NCBI RefSeq assembly: GCF_000832125.1
Contig: NZ_JPRK01000005.1
Coordinates: 124,001-188,000 of the forward strand
Source: Flavobacterium hibernum
GTDB taxonomy: Bacteria > Bacteroidota > Bacteroidia > Flavobacteriales > Flavobacteriaceae
DNA length: 64,000 nucleotides
Reading direction: 5' to 3'
Below the pieces are notes generated by a model that saw only the letters and a list, made by a program, of their open reading frames with translations, ran no database searches and was not told the DNA's origin. The position numbers and the translations under genes were made by a program. Every line of letters begins with the position of its first letter. The first letter of the stretch is position 1. Shown one piece after another: positions 52,654-61,702 of the stretch.

Positions 52654-53452
52654 TTATTTCAAAATTTTGAACCTGATTTAAATAGAAATAATTTGTAATT
52701 AATTTTTGCAAAACATTAATTTTTTCCTGGAGCTGTTTTGCTCTTTTACTTCCTTTCTCTTTACTATCTCTTGAATCTTCTTGATTATATGGATTTTGAC
52801 TTTCTTCATCTGAAACATATTGCATTAACGATTTTATGTATAAGTCTTTCTGTTTTTGAAAATTATATTTCTTATCAAAATATTCTTTTCCTTTTGCTAA
52901 TTGATAAATCGAATATTCTACAGAAGCATTTAGTCTTTTATGTTGATGCCCAAAATAAGTTCCGCCGTAATTTAGACCTTCGTAAAGACCATTAACTGCA
53001 CGATACAATTGAACTAATGTTTCTCTTTCTGTTTTAAACTTCTTTTCGCCATTTTTTTGTTTAAGATAATAACTATACAATAAACAAAATGAGTCTTCAC
53101 CTGCTTCACTACTAAATGTTAAATCTTCTTTTTCTCCATCTTCATTAATGTAATATTGCCATGATGTACTTGCGTATGATTCTTCTGGATTTGAATGAAA
53201 TTCTGATTTAAATACAGGAAAAAGCTTTTCAATTTTATTCAATTCATTTCTTGAAATTATTAGCGAATCAACTCCTTCCTCTGCATAAATAAGTATCTTT
53301 TCTTTTTCAAGTTTTGGATCGTTATACAAATGAGGTAAACATGCTGTTTCCTTCTTTTCAGAGATTTTTACTTTACTTGGTTCTTGTTTAGTTTTTTGGC
53401 AGCCAGCTAAAAAACCTAAGAAAACAAAGAGTAGGATTATTGTATTCTTCAT
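52640..53452 (-). CDS. Hypothetical lipoprotein, 270 aa
   Basis: I do not recognise a family. Lipobox FLAGCQ (C18). The mature protein is mostly helical, rich in Glu, Lys and Tyr, with a C-terminal coiled-coil-like stretch (EKGSKRAKQLQEKINVLQK). No catalytic motif is visible. It is transcribed alone between the metH operon leader and the terminator of the sulfur operon; the short antitoxin-like remnant overlaps its 3' end. Confidence 0.6.
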   Translation of the reverse strand: MKNTIILLFVFLGFLAGCQKTKQEPSKVKISEKKETACLPHLYNDPKLEKEKILIYAEEGVDSLIISRNELNKIEKLFPVFKSEFHSNPEESYASTSWQYYINEDGEKEDLTFSSEAGEDSFCLLYSYYLKQKNGEKKFKTERETLVQLYRAVNGLYEGLNYGGTYFGHQHKRLNASVEYSIYQLAKGKEYFDKKYNFQKQKDLYIKSLMQYVSDEESQNPYNQEDSRDSKEKGSKRAKQLQEKINVLQKLITNYFYLNQVQNFEITYYR

Positions 53453-53513
53453 TTATTAGTTCAAATATTTTTTCCATTAAAGATATAGAATAACACATTA
53501 GGTTTTAAAAAAG

Positions 53514-53542
53514 AAAAAGCTCAAACTAAACGTTTGAGCTTT
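53514..53542 (-). terminator. Terminator of the sulfate-assimilation operon
   Basis: On the minus strand AAAGCTCAAAC / GTTTGAGCTTT forms a hairpin with T-rich tail about 50 nt after the stop of the ferredoxin-NADP reductase gene. Confidence 0.8.
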
Positions 53543-53549
53543 ATATATA

Positions 53550-53590
53550 AATCTTAGCGGCTTAGTCCCTTAGAACCTCATCACCTCAGA
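53550..53590. repeat. ctaag/gaacctca repeat tract
   Basis: ATCTTAGCGGCTTAGTCCCT followed by TTAGAACCTCATCACCTCAG, an inverted form of the CTAAGGTTCTGAG family (52450-52490). Confidence 0.5.
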
Positions 53591-54643
53591 CTAAACTATC
53601 GCTTTCACAACCGCTTTTGGAGCTTCTTTACGAGTTCCGTCAAATCCGTCTACACCAGAAACTGTCGTATATTTTAATACGTATTTTTTACCTGGATTGA
53701 TAATTTGGTAAGCTGCTTGACACATTAAAGTTGCTTCGTGGAAACCACAAAGGATTAATTTCAACTTTCCTGGATATGTATTTACGTCTCCAATAGCGAA
53801 GATTCCCGGAATATTTGTCTGGTAATCTAAAGCATTGTTTACTTTAATTGCATTTTTCTCGATATCTAATCCCCAGTCTCCGATTGGTCCTAATTTTGGA
53901 GTTAATCCAAAAAGTGGAATAAAATAATCGGTCTCGATTTTACGGTGTGCTCCGTTTTCTTCGATATCTAATGACTCAATATGCTCTGCGCCATTAATTC
54001 CGATAACTTCTGCCGGTGTAATTAATTTAATTTTTCCAGCTGTTTTTAATTCTTGTACTTTTTCTACCGAATCTAAAGCGCCTCTAAATTCATTTCTACG
54101 GTGAATTAAAGTTACTTCTGAAGCTACGTTAGACAAGAAAATACTCCAGTCTAAAGCTGAATCTCCTCCTCCTGCAATTACAACTCTTTTATCTCTGAAT
54201 TTTTCAGGATTCTTGATAAAGTATTTTACTCCTTTATTTTCATAAAACTCGATATCTTCAATAAGTGGTTTACGTGGCTCAAAACTTCCTAAACCTCCAG
54301 CGATTGCAATAACCGGCGCATGAAATTTAGTTCCTTTATTTGAGGTTACAATAAAACTTCCGTCTTCTTGTTTGTCAATGGTTTCAGCACGTTCTCCTAA
54401 TGTATAACCTGGCTCAAATTGTTTAATTTGTTCTTGTAGGTTATCAATTAAATCCCCTGCTAAAACTTCTGGAAAACCAGGAATATCATAAATAGGCTTT
54501 TTTGGATATAACTCTGAAAGTTGTCCTCCTGCTTGTGGTAAAGCATCTAGAATATGACATTTTAGTTTTAATAATCCTGCCTCAAAAACGGCAAACAAAC
54601 CTGTTGGCCCTGCTCCAATTATAAGTATATCTGTTTTAATCAT
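53591..54643 (-). CDS. Ferredoxin-NADP reductase (thioredoxin reductase-like FNR)
   Basis: 350 aa. The N-terminal FAD site is DILIIGAGPTGLFAVFEAG and the NADP site VVIAGGGDSALDWSIFLS, with the closing IFAIGDVNTYPG. The CxxC redox pair of thioredoxin reductases is absent, and the length fits bacterial type 2 FNR. It supplies electrons from NADPH to ferredoxin, here probably for the siroheme sulfite reductase two genes upstream. No ferredoxin gene is in the window. Last gene of the sulfur operon, before a terminator. Confidence 0.85.
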   Translation of the reverse strand: MIKTDILIIGAGPTGLFAVFEAGLLKLKCHILDALPQAGGQLSELYPKKPIYDIPGFPEVLAGDLIDNLQEQIKQFEPGYTLGERAETIDKQEDGSFIVTSNKGTKFHAPVIAIAGGLGSFEPRKPLIEDIEFYENKGVKYFIKNPEKFRDKRVVIAGGGDSALDWSIFLSNVASEVTLIHRRNEFRGALDSVEKVQELKTAGKIKLITPAEVIGINGAEHIESLDIEENGAHRKIETDYFIPLFGLTPKLGPIGDWGLDIEKNAIKVNNALDYQTNIPGIFAIGDVNTYPGKLKLILCGFHEATLMCQAAYQIINPGKKYVLKYTTVSGVDGFDGTRKEAPKAVVKAIV

Positions 54644-54745
54644 TATGGTATTTATTTATAATCATTCTTAATAATGCAAAGAAACGAATAATTTATTCTA
54701 TTTTCAATGATTTTTATCATTCATTTCTTTGAGATTTTTTTTACT

Positions 54746-55321
54746 CTATTTTTTTAACGAAGCGGTAATCTCGTTCATCTTTCTTACCTTATCCTCAAAG
54801 TTGCCTTTCAATGTTTTTCGATATTCATTGAGGTTTTCAACCATTTGATTGATGTCGTCCGGAATTACTTCTTCAAAAAATTCACGCAACCTTTTGGCTG
54901 TTGTTGGTGATTTTCCGTTGGTTGAAATGGCAATTTTCACATTTCCTTTTGTTACAATTCCGCCCAGATAATAATCACATAAATCTGGAGTATCTGCAAT
55001 ATTGCAAATCAAATAACGCTTTCGGGATAAATCATATACTTTTTTGTTGACTTTTAAATCATCTGTGCAAGCAATTACCATATGACGTTTTTTGAGCATT
55101 TTCTTTTTAAACTTCGATTCTGTTAATATAATCGAAGGATGTTTTTCGGCCAAAACCTTAATTTCTAAATGAAAATGTGGCGCCACAACCTCTACATTTG
55201 CATTCGGACTTGACTTTAATAAAAAAGAAAGTTTCTCTAATCCTACATTTCCTCCTCCAACAATTAAAACATTCAAATTGTGAAGTTTTAAGAATATTGG
55301 ATATAATTCGTTCTGTTCCAT
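54746..55321 (-). CDS. Precorrin-2 dehydrogenase / sirohydrochlorin ferrochelatase (CysG N-terminal type)
   Basis: 191 aa. NAD-binding VLIVGGGNVGLEKLSFLL and the catalytic region NIADTPDLCDYYLGG with the aspartate in ACTDDL match the CysG N-terminal domain (also called Met8p/SirC-like). It turns precorrin-2 into siroheme. Together with the cobA gene (methylase) it equals the two halves of E. coli CysG, here split. It serves sulfite reductase maturation. Confidence 0.88.
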   Translation of the reverse strand: MEQNELYPIFLKLHNLNVLIVGGGNVGLEKLSFLLKSSPNANVEVVAPHFHLEIKVLAEKHPSIILTESKFKKKMLKKRHMVIACTDDLKVNKKVYDLSRKRYLICNIADTPDLCDYYLGGIVTKGNVKIAISTNGKSPTTAKRLREFFEEVIPDDINQMVENLNEYRKTLKGNFEDKVRKMNEITASLKK

Positions 55322-55425
55322 TTTAATTTAGTTTCATCTAGTAAAATTAGATGATTTTTTTGAATCGGATAACCTATTAGATGTTCCAAATGGAACATTT
55401 TTGTTGGTAACATTTTCTTTGGCGA

Positions 55426-55488
55426 CATCGGGTTGATCCCGAAGCCTCGGGACGACGCTACAAAATTGGTCGTTCCTCCGGAACTTTA
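55426..55488. repeat. Dispersed repeat (cccgaagcctcggga) at the cobA stop
   Basis: CATCGGGTTGATCCCGAAGCCTCGGGA followed by GTTCCTCCGGAAC. The cobA stop codon (55486-55488) lies at its end, so the gene tail may have been shaped by the insertion. A separate palindrome TGTTCCAAATGGAACA is at 55382-55397. Confidence 0.55.
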
Positions 55489-56259
55489 TCGTGTGATTTC
55501 TTTTGATAGAAATTCTTCGTAAAAACCTTTTAGTTTGTTGCTCTCGCGGACAACTTCGCCCAAAACAATAATTGCTGGTGAACTTAATTTTTTCGCTTTT
55601 ACAACTTCTAAAATCGAATCTACTGTTCCTACTCCTACTTTTTCTTCAGAAGTTGTTCCGTTTTGAATGATCGCAACGGGTAATTCTCCTTTGCTTTCTT
55701 TCTGAAACAAATCGATAATTTGAGGCAATTTGTGCATTCCCATCAAAATTACAACTGTTGCAGATGATTGGGCTGCCAAAGCTACATCTGAAGATAATTT
55801 TCGATCAGAAGTTGTTCCAGTAATTGCCCAAAAACTTTCTGAAACTCCTCGTTTCGTAATTGAAATTCCCTGACTTGCAGGAACGGCAACTACAGATGAA
55901 ATTCCAGGAACTACGATTGTTTCAATTCCGAAGCTTTCAGCAAAATCAACCTCTTCACTCCCTCTGCCAAAAATAAAAGGGTCTCCACCTTTTAAACGCA
56001 CAACATTTCCGTACGTTAATGCATTATCTACAATCAACTGATTGATTTGATCTTGCGTGTAGGCGTGATTTCCTATTTTTTTTCCAACAAAAATTTTGAT
56101 GGCATTTTTAGGAGCATGTGCTAATATTTCGTCGTTGGCCAATGCATCGTACAACACCACATTTGCTTCAGCTAGTGCTTTTACGGCTTTGAGCGTAAGC
56201 AAATCCGGATCTCCGGGACCTGCGCCAACTAAAGTTACTTTTGGTTTGATATTATGCAT
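55486..56259 (-). CDS. cobA: Uroporphyrinogen-III C-methyltransferase
   Basis: 257 aa. SUMT motifs VTLVGAGPGDPDLLTLKAV, VVRLKGGDPFIFGRGSEE, VVPGISSVVAVPASQGI and ITGTTSDRK are all present. It methylates uroporphyrinogen III twice with SAM to give precorrin-2, the substrate of the next gene's product. Its ATG overlaps the sulfite reductase stop by eight nucleotides, implying translational coupling. It probably feeds siroheme for that enzyme. Its 3' end runs into a dispersed repeat. Confidence 0.9.
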   Translation of the reverse strand: MHNIKPKVTLVGAGPGDPDLLTLKAVKALAEANVVLYDALANDEILAHAPKNAIKIFVGKKIGNHAYTQDQINQLIVDNALTYGNVVRLKGGDPFIFGRGSEEVDFAESFGIETIVVPGISSVVAVPASQGISITKRGVSESFWAITGTTSDRKLSSDVALAAQSSATVVILMGMHKLPQIIDLFQKESKGELPVAIIQNGTTSEEKVGVGTVDSILEVVKAKKLSSPAIIVLGEVVRESNKLKGFYEEFLSKEITR

Positions 56260-58342
56260 TTGCTAATTCTTGAGCTCTATATTTTTCTATGGTATCAAAA
56301 AATGAAATTCCTTGTTGAATGTATGCTTTTGCAAATTCTTCTGAAGGATCGTTTTGATTTATTTGATACACTAAATCTCTAAATGTTGTTGACAATTCTA
56401 TTTTTGATGTTGATGTAAAAACGGTATCAAATAAATCTACAATTCCAGCATGATTATTTGTTTTTTCGTTCTCTGCAAGCAACAATGCTTTTGCACCATT
56501 TACAAATCCTGCATACGCATGGTAAATTGCATCTGACCATTTTCCTTCGTCGAAAGATTCTTGTGCGAATGTTAATTTATCTTTGGCTTCTAATAATAAA
56601 GTAGCAACCAAATCAATTACAACTCCGGCACATTCTCCTACCCCAACTGCTTTTACGTAATTATCGGCATTTCCCCAATCGATAAAATCAGCTTCGGTTA
56701 AATTGGTAACATCTGCAAAAGGTTTTAAAATTTCATAGAAATATTTCTCTCCTTTTAGATCGTAATAGTTTAGGAATTTTTCGCCGTTTGCATTGGCATC
56801 AAAATCATTTAAAATAGTACGTAAAGCATCTGGTCCTCTACGGCTTGGAATTTTAATTACTTTATCGGCAAAACGTCCGGCTCCGTTTCCTAATCTTCCT
56901 CCACCTAATAAAACTTGTAAAGCCGGAGCTACTAGTTTTCCTGAGTTTATAGACATTCCTTGAAATCCAATTGCAGACATATTGTGTTGCCCGCAAGCAT
57001 TCATACAACCAGAGATTTTAATTTCAATTTCCTGATTGTTTAAGTATTGTGGATATTCTGCATTTAAAACTTTTTCTAATTCTTCTGCAATTCCGGTACT
57101 ACTTGCAATCCCCAAATTACAAGTATCAGTTCCCGGACATGCTGTAATATCTGCCGTAGAATTATATCCTAAATGAACAAAATCCAGTTTGGCTAATTCT
57201 TGGTAAAAGAAAGGTAAATTCGCTTCTTTTATATGACGTATTACAATATTTTGACGCAATGAAAAACGTAATTCATTTGCTCCGTAATTTTTAATTAAAT
57301 CGGCTAATAATCTGGCTTTATAAGTATAAAAATCTCCTAATAAAACTTTGATTCCAATAGCGTAATAACCTTCTTGTTTTTGTGCTATTACATTCGATTT
57401 TTTCCAAGCTTCATAGGCCTTTGTATCTTCGATTGTAACTTGCGGAACTTCTAATAATGGCTCTGCAATTGGGCCCTCAAAAGCTGTTGTATCAATTTCG
57501 TATGTTTCAAAAGCGATGGCTTTTTTCTCTTGTTCAACCAAATCAAGGAAAACATCTCTTCCCATTTCTTTGATTAAGAATTTCATACGTGCTTTCATTC
57601 TTTTGGCACGCTCACCATATCTATCGAAAATACGGATGATTCCTTCTGCTGTTGGAATGATTTCGTTTACGGGAACAAATTCCGAAAGCAATTCAGCATG
57701 TGCTGGCTGCGATCCTAAACCTCCTCCAAACATGATTTTGAAACCTTTTTGTCCGTCTTTAATTTTTGGAATAAATCCTAAATCGTGTAAATAACTCAAA
57801 GCTGTATCTTCATCAGATGATGAGAACGAAATTTTGAATTTACGTCCCATTTCCTGACAAATAGGATTTCTTAACAAATATTGAAAAAGTCCGTGTGCGT
57901 AAGGCGAAACATCAAATGGTTCGTTTACGTCTACTCCTGCTAATTCGCTTCCTGTAATATTTCTAACGGTGTTTCCGCAAGCTTCACGAAGTGTGATATC
58001 GTCTTTAGCTAAATCTGCCCAAAGTTCTGGCGTTCTGTCTAAACTTACATAGTGAATCTGGATATCCTGACGTGTTGTAATATGTAAACGTCCTGTAGAA
58101 TATTCATCAGAAACTTTGGTAATACGCACCAATTGCTCGCTGGTCACTTTACCATAAGGCAATTTGATACGAATCATCTGAACGCCTTCCTGACGCTGCC
58201 CGTAGATTCCACGCGCTAAACGAAGACTACGAAAACGCTCATCATCAATTTTTCCTCCACGGAATAAATGAATCTTTTTTTCTAATTCGATAATCTCTCT
58301 TTGAACTACCGGATTTTCTATTTCTGTTCTAAAACTTTCCAT
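56252..58342 (-). CDS. Siroheme sulfite (or nitrite) reductase with C-terminal extension, HEPN-like
   Basis: 696 aa. Two ferredoxin-like and two siroheme halves as in hemoprotein sulfite reductase: GRLHITTRQDIQIHY, RNITGSELAGVDVNE, and the 4Fe-4S/siroheme cysteines CPGTDTC (near 401) and GCMNAC (near 447). The final 130 or so residues (WSDAIYHAYAGFVNGAKALL) form a helical extension that resembles a HEPN-type domain often fused to this enzyme in Flavobacteriia. The operon with cysH, cysD, cysN and FNR favours sulfite as substrate. It uses reduced ferredoxin and yields sulfide. Confidence 0.88.
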   Translation of the reverse strand: MESFRTEIENPVVQREIIELEKKIHLFRGGKIDDERFRSLRLARGIYGQRQEGVQMIRIKLPYGKVTSEQLVRITKVSDEYSTGRLHITTRQDIQIHYVSLDRTPELWADLAKDDITLREACGNTVRNITGSELAGVDVNEPFDVSPYAHGLFQYLLRNPICQEMGRKFKISFSSSDEDTALSYLHDLGFIPKIKDGQKGFKIMFGGGLGSQPAHAELLSEFVPVNEIIPTAEGIIRIFDRYGERAKRMKARMKFLIKEMGRDVFLDLVEQEKKAIAFETYEIDTTAFEGPIAEPLLEVPQVTIEDTKAYEAWKKSNVIAQKQEGYYAIGIKVLLGDFYTYKARLLADLIKNYGANELRFSLRQNIVIRHIKEANLPFFYQELAKLDFVHLGYNSTADITACPGTDTCNLGIASSTGIAEELEKVLNAEYPQYLNNQEIEIKISGCMNACGQHNMSAIGFQGMSINSGKLVAPALQVLLGGGRLGNGAGRFADKVIKIPSRRGPDALRTILNDFDANANGEKFLNYYDLKGEKYFYEILKPFADVTNLTEADFIDWGNADNYVKAVGVGECAGVVIDLVATLLLEAKDKLTFAQESFDEGKWSDAIYHAYAGFVNGAKALLLAENEKTNNHAGIVDLFDTVFTSTSKIELSTTFRDLVYQINQNDPSEEFAKAYIQQGISFFDTIEKYRAQELANA

Positions 58343-58424
58343 TTCTCTTTAGTTGTTGGTTGTCAGTTGTAGGTTGTTGGTTTGCTGGCAGAATAACTAT
58401 CAACCAAAAACCATCAACTATCAA

Positions 58425-59669
58425 CTAGCGAATAAATCCTACTCCTGCTGTTGTGTTTGTTGCTGTATCAATTAAGATGAAAGCTCCGTTTGATTTGTTT
58501 TCGTTGTAAGCATCAAAATATAAAGGTTTACTTAATTTGATACTTACTTCGCCTATTTCGTTTATTGCTAATTGCGAAGCGGGTGTAGTTCCAGAATAAT
58601 CTGTTGCTATTGTATTTTTAACGCTTTCAATTTTAGCCAAAACTCTATTGGTATTGTGTTGTACAAGATATTTTGTTCCCGGAACCAATTTCTTGCTATC
58701 CATCCAACAAATTGTGGTGTCGATATCTTTTTCAATTTTTGGAAGGTCTGATGATTTTACAATCATATCACCTCTTGTTACATTGATATCATTTTCTAAT
58801 TCGATTGTGATTGACGAACCTGCAACGGCTTCGTCAAATGTTTTATCAAAAAAGTGAATTTTAGATACTTTTGATTCTGTTAAAGAAGGGAGAACTGTAA
58901 CGGCATCACCAACTTTAATTGAGTTTCCGTATAATTTTCCTGCGTAACCTCTAAAATCGTGGTATTCTTCAGTTTTTGGACGAATCACGGTTTGAACCGG
59001 AAAACGTGCTTTTCCTGCTTCGAAAACATCATGAGAATGTAATCCTTCTAAATGTTCCAGAACGGTTTGTCCGTCGTACCAAGGCATATCTTTTGACTGA
59101 TCAACTACGTTTCCGCCATTAATTGCACTTAACGGAATGTAACTTACGTTTTGTTCTTTGAATGTGCTTTTAGCATTTAATGCCTGAAAATCGGCTTTGA
59201 TTTTATTGTAAACTTCTTCTGAATAATCAACCAAATCCATTTTGTTAATGGCAACAATTACTTCTTTTACTCTCAATAAATTATTGATAAAAAAGTGACG
59301 GTATGTTTGCTCAATTACTCCTTTTCTCGCATCAATTAAAATGATAGAAACTTGAGAAGTCGAAGCTCCTGTAACCATGTTTCTTGTATATTCTACGTGA
59401 CCTGGAGTATCGGCAATAATGTAACTTTTCTTTGCAGTCGAAAAATAAATATGCGCAACATCAATCGTGATTCCTTGTTCTCTTTCTGCCACTAAACCAT
59501 CAGTCGCTAATGAAAAATCAAGATAATCGTATCCTTTTTGTTTACTGCTTTTTTCGATTGCTTCTATTTTATCAGTCGTCAATGATTTTGTATCGTACAA
59601 TAATCTCCCGATCAAAGTACTTTTTCCGTCATCTACACTTCCTGCTGTTGCTATTTTTAAAACTTCCAT
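58425..59669 (-). CDS. cysN: Sulfate adenylyltransferase subunit 1 (GTPase)
   Basis: 414 aa from the ATG at 59669 (MEVLKIATAGSVDDGKSTLI); 15 upstream codons are unlike the family. EF-Tu type GTPase: G1 GSVDDGKS (10-17), G3 DTPGHVEY, G4 NKMD. Domains II and III follow; there is no APS kinase (CysC) extension. It drives ATP-dependent adenylation of sulfate to APS with CysD. The gap before cysD is 162 nt on the same strand. Confidence 0.94.
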   Translation of the reverse strand: MEVLKIATAGSVDDGKSTLIGRLLYDTKSLTTDKIEAIEKSSKQKGYDYLDFSLATDGLVAEREQGITIDVAHIYFSTAKKSYIIADTPGHVEYTRNMVTGASTSQVSIILIDARKGVIEQTYRHFFINNLLRVKEVIVAINKMDLVDYSEEVYNKIKADFQALNAKSTFKEQNVSYIPLSAINGGNVVDQSKDMPWYDGQTVLEHLEGLHSHDVFEAGKARFPVQTVIRPKTEEYHDFRGYAGKLYGNSIKVGDAVTVLPSLTESKVSKIHFFDKTFDEAVAGSSITIELENDINVTRGDMIVKSSDLPKIEKDIDTTICWMDSKKLVPGTKYLVQHNTNRVLAKIESVKNTIATDYSGTTPASQLAINEIGEVSIKLSKPLYFDAYNENKSNGAFILIDTATNTTAGVGFIR

Positions 59670-59831
59670 TCTTAATATTTGTTTCAGGTTTAATTTTTTT
59701 GTTTCAGGTTTCAAGTTTCACGTTGCTTGCCTTTGAACTAAAATTTAAATCTGTATGTTTTTGTTTTCTTGATTCTACTTTTAATACTCCCCGAATTGCA
59801 TTAACAATTAACAATTCATAATTAACAATTA

Positions 59832-60731
59832 TTAAAAGTATCCTTGTTGTTTTCTCTTTTCCATTGCAGCTTCAGAACGTTTGTCATCAATTCTGGCTCC
59901 TCTTTCAGAAATGGTTGATTCTCTAATTTCACCTACAACTTCTTCGATTGTTGCGGCGTAAGATTCAACTGCTGCTGTACAACTCATATCTCCAACGGTT
60001 CTGAATCGAACAATTCTTTCTTCGATTTGTTCGTCTTCTTCTTGGTACACAAAAGGAGAATGCGACCAGATTAAACCGTCTCTCAAAAAAACTTTTCTTT
60101 TATGTGAAAAATAGATTGACGGAATTTCGATATGTTCCTTTTCAATATAACTCCAAACATCTAATTCTGTCCAGTTTGAAATTGGGAAAACACGAACGTT
60201 TTGTCCATTTTCAATTTTTCCATTTAAAATATCAAACAACTCAGGTCTTTGATTTTTTTCGTCCCATTGACCAAAATCGTCACGAACAGAAAAAATACGT
60301 TCTTTAGCTCTTGCTTTTTCTTCATCACGACGCGCGCCTCCAATACAAGCATCAAACTTAAATTCTTCAATTGCATCTAAAAGTGTTGTGGTTTGCAGGC
60401 TGTTTCTACTAGAATATTTTCCTGTTTCTTCAACTACTTTTCCTTCATCAATAGCGTCCTGAACATTACGAACGATTAATTCTAAACCTAATTCCTCAAC
60501 TAATTTGTCTCTGAAAGCAATAGTTTCAGGAAAATTGTGTCCCGTATCAACGTGCAATAGAGGAAACGGAATTTTAGCAGGAAAAAATGCTTTTTGCGCT
60601 AAACGTACTAATGTTATAGAATCTTTTCCTCCAGAGAAAAGTAAAACCGGTTTGTCAAACTGTGAAATTACTTCTCTGAAAATGTATATTGCTTCACTCT
60701 CTAAAGCGTTTGTTTTTAATACTGAACTCAT
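59832..60731 (-). CDS. cysD: Sulfate adenylyltransferase subunit 2
   Basis: 299 aa. The PP-loop is FSGGKDSITLVRLAQ (33-38 SGGKDS), and GGARRDEEKARAKERIFSVRD plus VFPISNWTELDVW are CysD hallmarks. It binds ATP and sulfate and forms the complex with CysN to make APS. The preceding 233-nt gap to cysH holds a dispersed repeat at 60829-60890. Confidence 0.95.
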   Translation of the reverse strand: MSSVLKTNALESEAIYIFREVISQFDKPVLLFSGGKDSITLVRLAQKAFFPAKIPFPLLHVDTGHNFPETIAFRDKLVEELGLELIVRNVQDAIDEGKVVEETGKYSSRNSLQTTTLLDAIEEFKFDACIGGARRDEEKARAKERIFSVRDDFGQWDEKNQRPELFDILNGKIENGQNVRVFPISNWTELDVWSYIEKEHIEIPSIYFSHKRKVFLRDGLIWSHSPFVYQEEDEQIEERIVRFRTVGDMSCTAAVESYAATIEEVVGEIRESTISERGARIDDKRSEAAMEKRKQQGYF

Positions 60732-60828
60732 TGTTTTTTTGTTTGATATTTTTTAGGTTCAAGATTTAGATTTTAAATTGTGAGTTATTCTAAAACTTTT
60801 CGCTATTTATTCTGTTTTCTTTATTCTC

Positions 60829-60890
60829 CATCGGGTTGATCCCGAAGCCTCGGGACGACCCTAAAATATGAAGCGTTCCTTCGGAACTTT
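60829..60890. repeat. Dispersed repeat (cccgaagcctcggga) between cysH and cysD
   Basis: ATCGGGTTGATCCCGAAGCCTCGGGACGAC followed by GTTCCTTCGGAAC, nearly identical to 55426-55488. Confidence 0.6.
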
Positions 60891-60964
60891 AAATCTATAT
60901 TCTTTGCTCTTTCCTCTTTATTCTATTCTCTTGTCTCTAGCTTATTACTTCTAAAAATCTAGAC

Positions 60965-61675
60965 TTACTCTTTCTTAGCGCTATGCAAACCACACTCTTT
61001 ATGGCTTGACTCCCAGTACCATCTTCCGGCTCTAATATCTTCACCTGGAAAAATTGCTCTGGTACAAGGTGCGCAACCTATGCTTACGAAACCTTGTTTG
61101 TGTAAAGCATTTTGAGGAACATTGTTTTCTTGTAAATAGGTTTCAACTTCTTCTAAAGTCCACTTTAATAATGGATTGAATTTTATGATTTCGAAGCCTC
61201 CATCGTATTCAAACAAATGTAAATCTTGTCTGTTTTCTGATTGTTCTGCTCTTAAACCTGTAATCCAAACTGAGTTTCCTGCTAAAGCTTTTCGTAACGG
61301 GACTACTTTTCGAATAAAGCAGCATTCTTTTCTGTTTTCAACCGAATCGTAAAAGCTGTTTGGTCCTTTTGTTTTAAGTAAATTTTCTACAGCTGTTGTT
61401 TCCGGAAAATAGACTTCAATAGGTCTTTTATATTTTTTTAATGTTTTATGAAAAACGTCGTAAGTTTCCTGAAACAATCTTCCGGTGTCTAAAGTAAAAA
61501 CAGTAATATCTGTATTGCTTTTTGCAATAAAATCTGTAATTACCTGATCTTCCTGTCCAAAAGAAGTTGAAAAAATTACTTTTCCCGGAAATTCTTTTGC
61601 TAAAAAAACTAAGGTTTCCTCTAGCGAGAAATCTTTAGTTTTGTTTAATAATTCTTCTACAATAATCGCACTCAT
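60965..61675 (-). CDS. cysH: Adenylylsulfate (APS) reductase-type CysH
   Basis: 236 aa. The PAPS-reductase fold has VIFSTSFGQEDQVI and the catalytic ECGLH near the C-terminus (C228). Cysteine pairs CC at 118-119 and C-x2-C at 201-204 (GCAPCTRAIF) are the 4Fe-4S ligands that mark APS reductases; PAPS reductases lack them. With no CysC kinase in the operon, APS is probably reduced directly to sulfite using thioredoxin or similar. Second gene of the operon, 27 nt after the TSUP stop. Confidence 0.9.
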   Translation of the reverse strand: MSAIIVEELLNKTKDFSLEETLVFLAKEFPGKVIFSTSFGQEDQVITDFIAKSNTDITVFTLDTGRLFQETYDVFHKTLKKYKRPIEVYFPETTAVENLLKTKGPNSFYDSVENRKECCFIRKVVPLRKALAGNSVWITGLRAEQSENRQDLHLFEYDGGFEIIKFNPLLKWTLEEVETYLQENNVPQNALHKQGFVSIGCAPCTRAIFPGEDIRAGRWYWESSHKECGLHSAKKE

Positions 61676-61702
61676 AATCTCTTTACTTTCTAAAATTATC
61701 TT

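Noticed and set aside
58648..58857. 69-codon plus-strand ORF inside cysN
   Set aside because: Antisense to a well-supported gene, no independent evidence.
60732..60964. DUF2061-like small gene expected between cysH and cysD
   Set aside because: The gap contains a repeat and AT-rich sequence; no reading frame of about 70 codons with a start is present.
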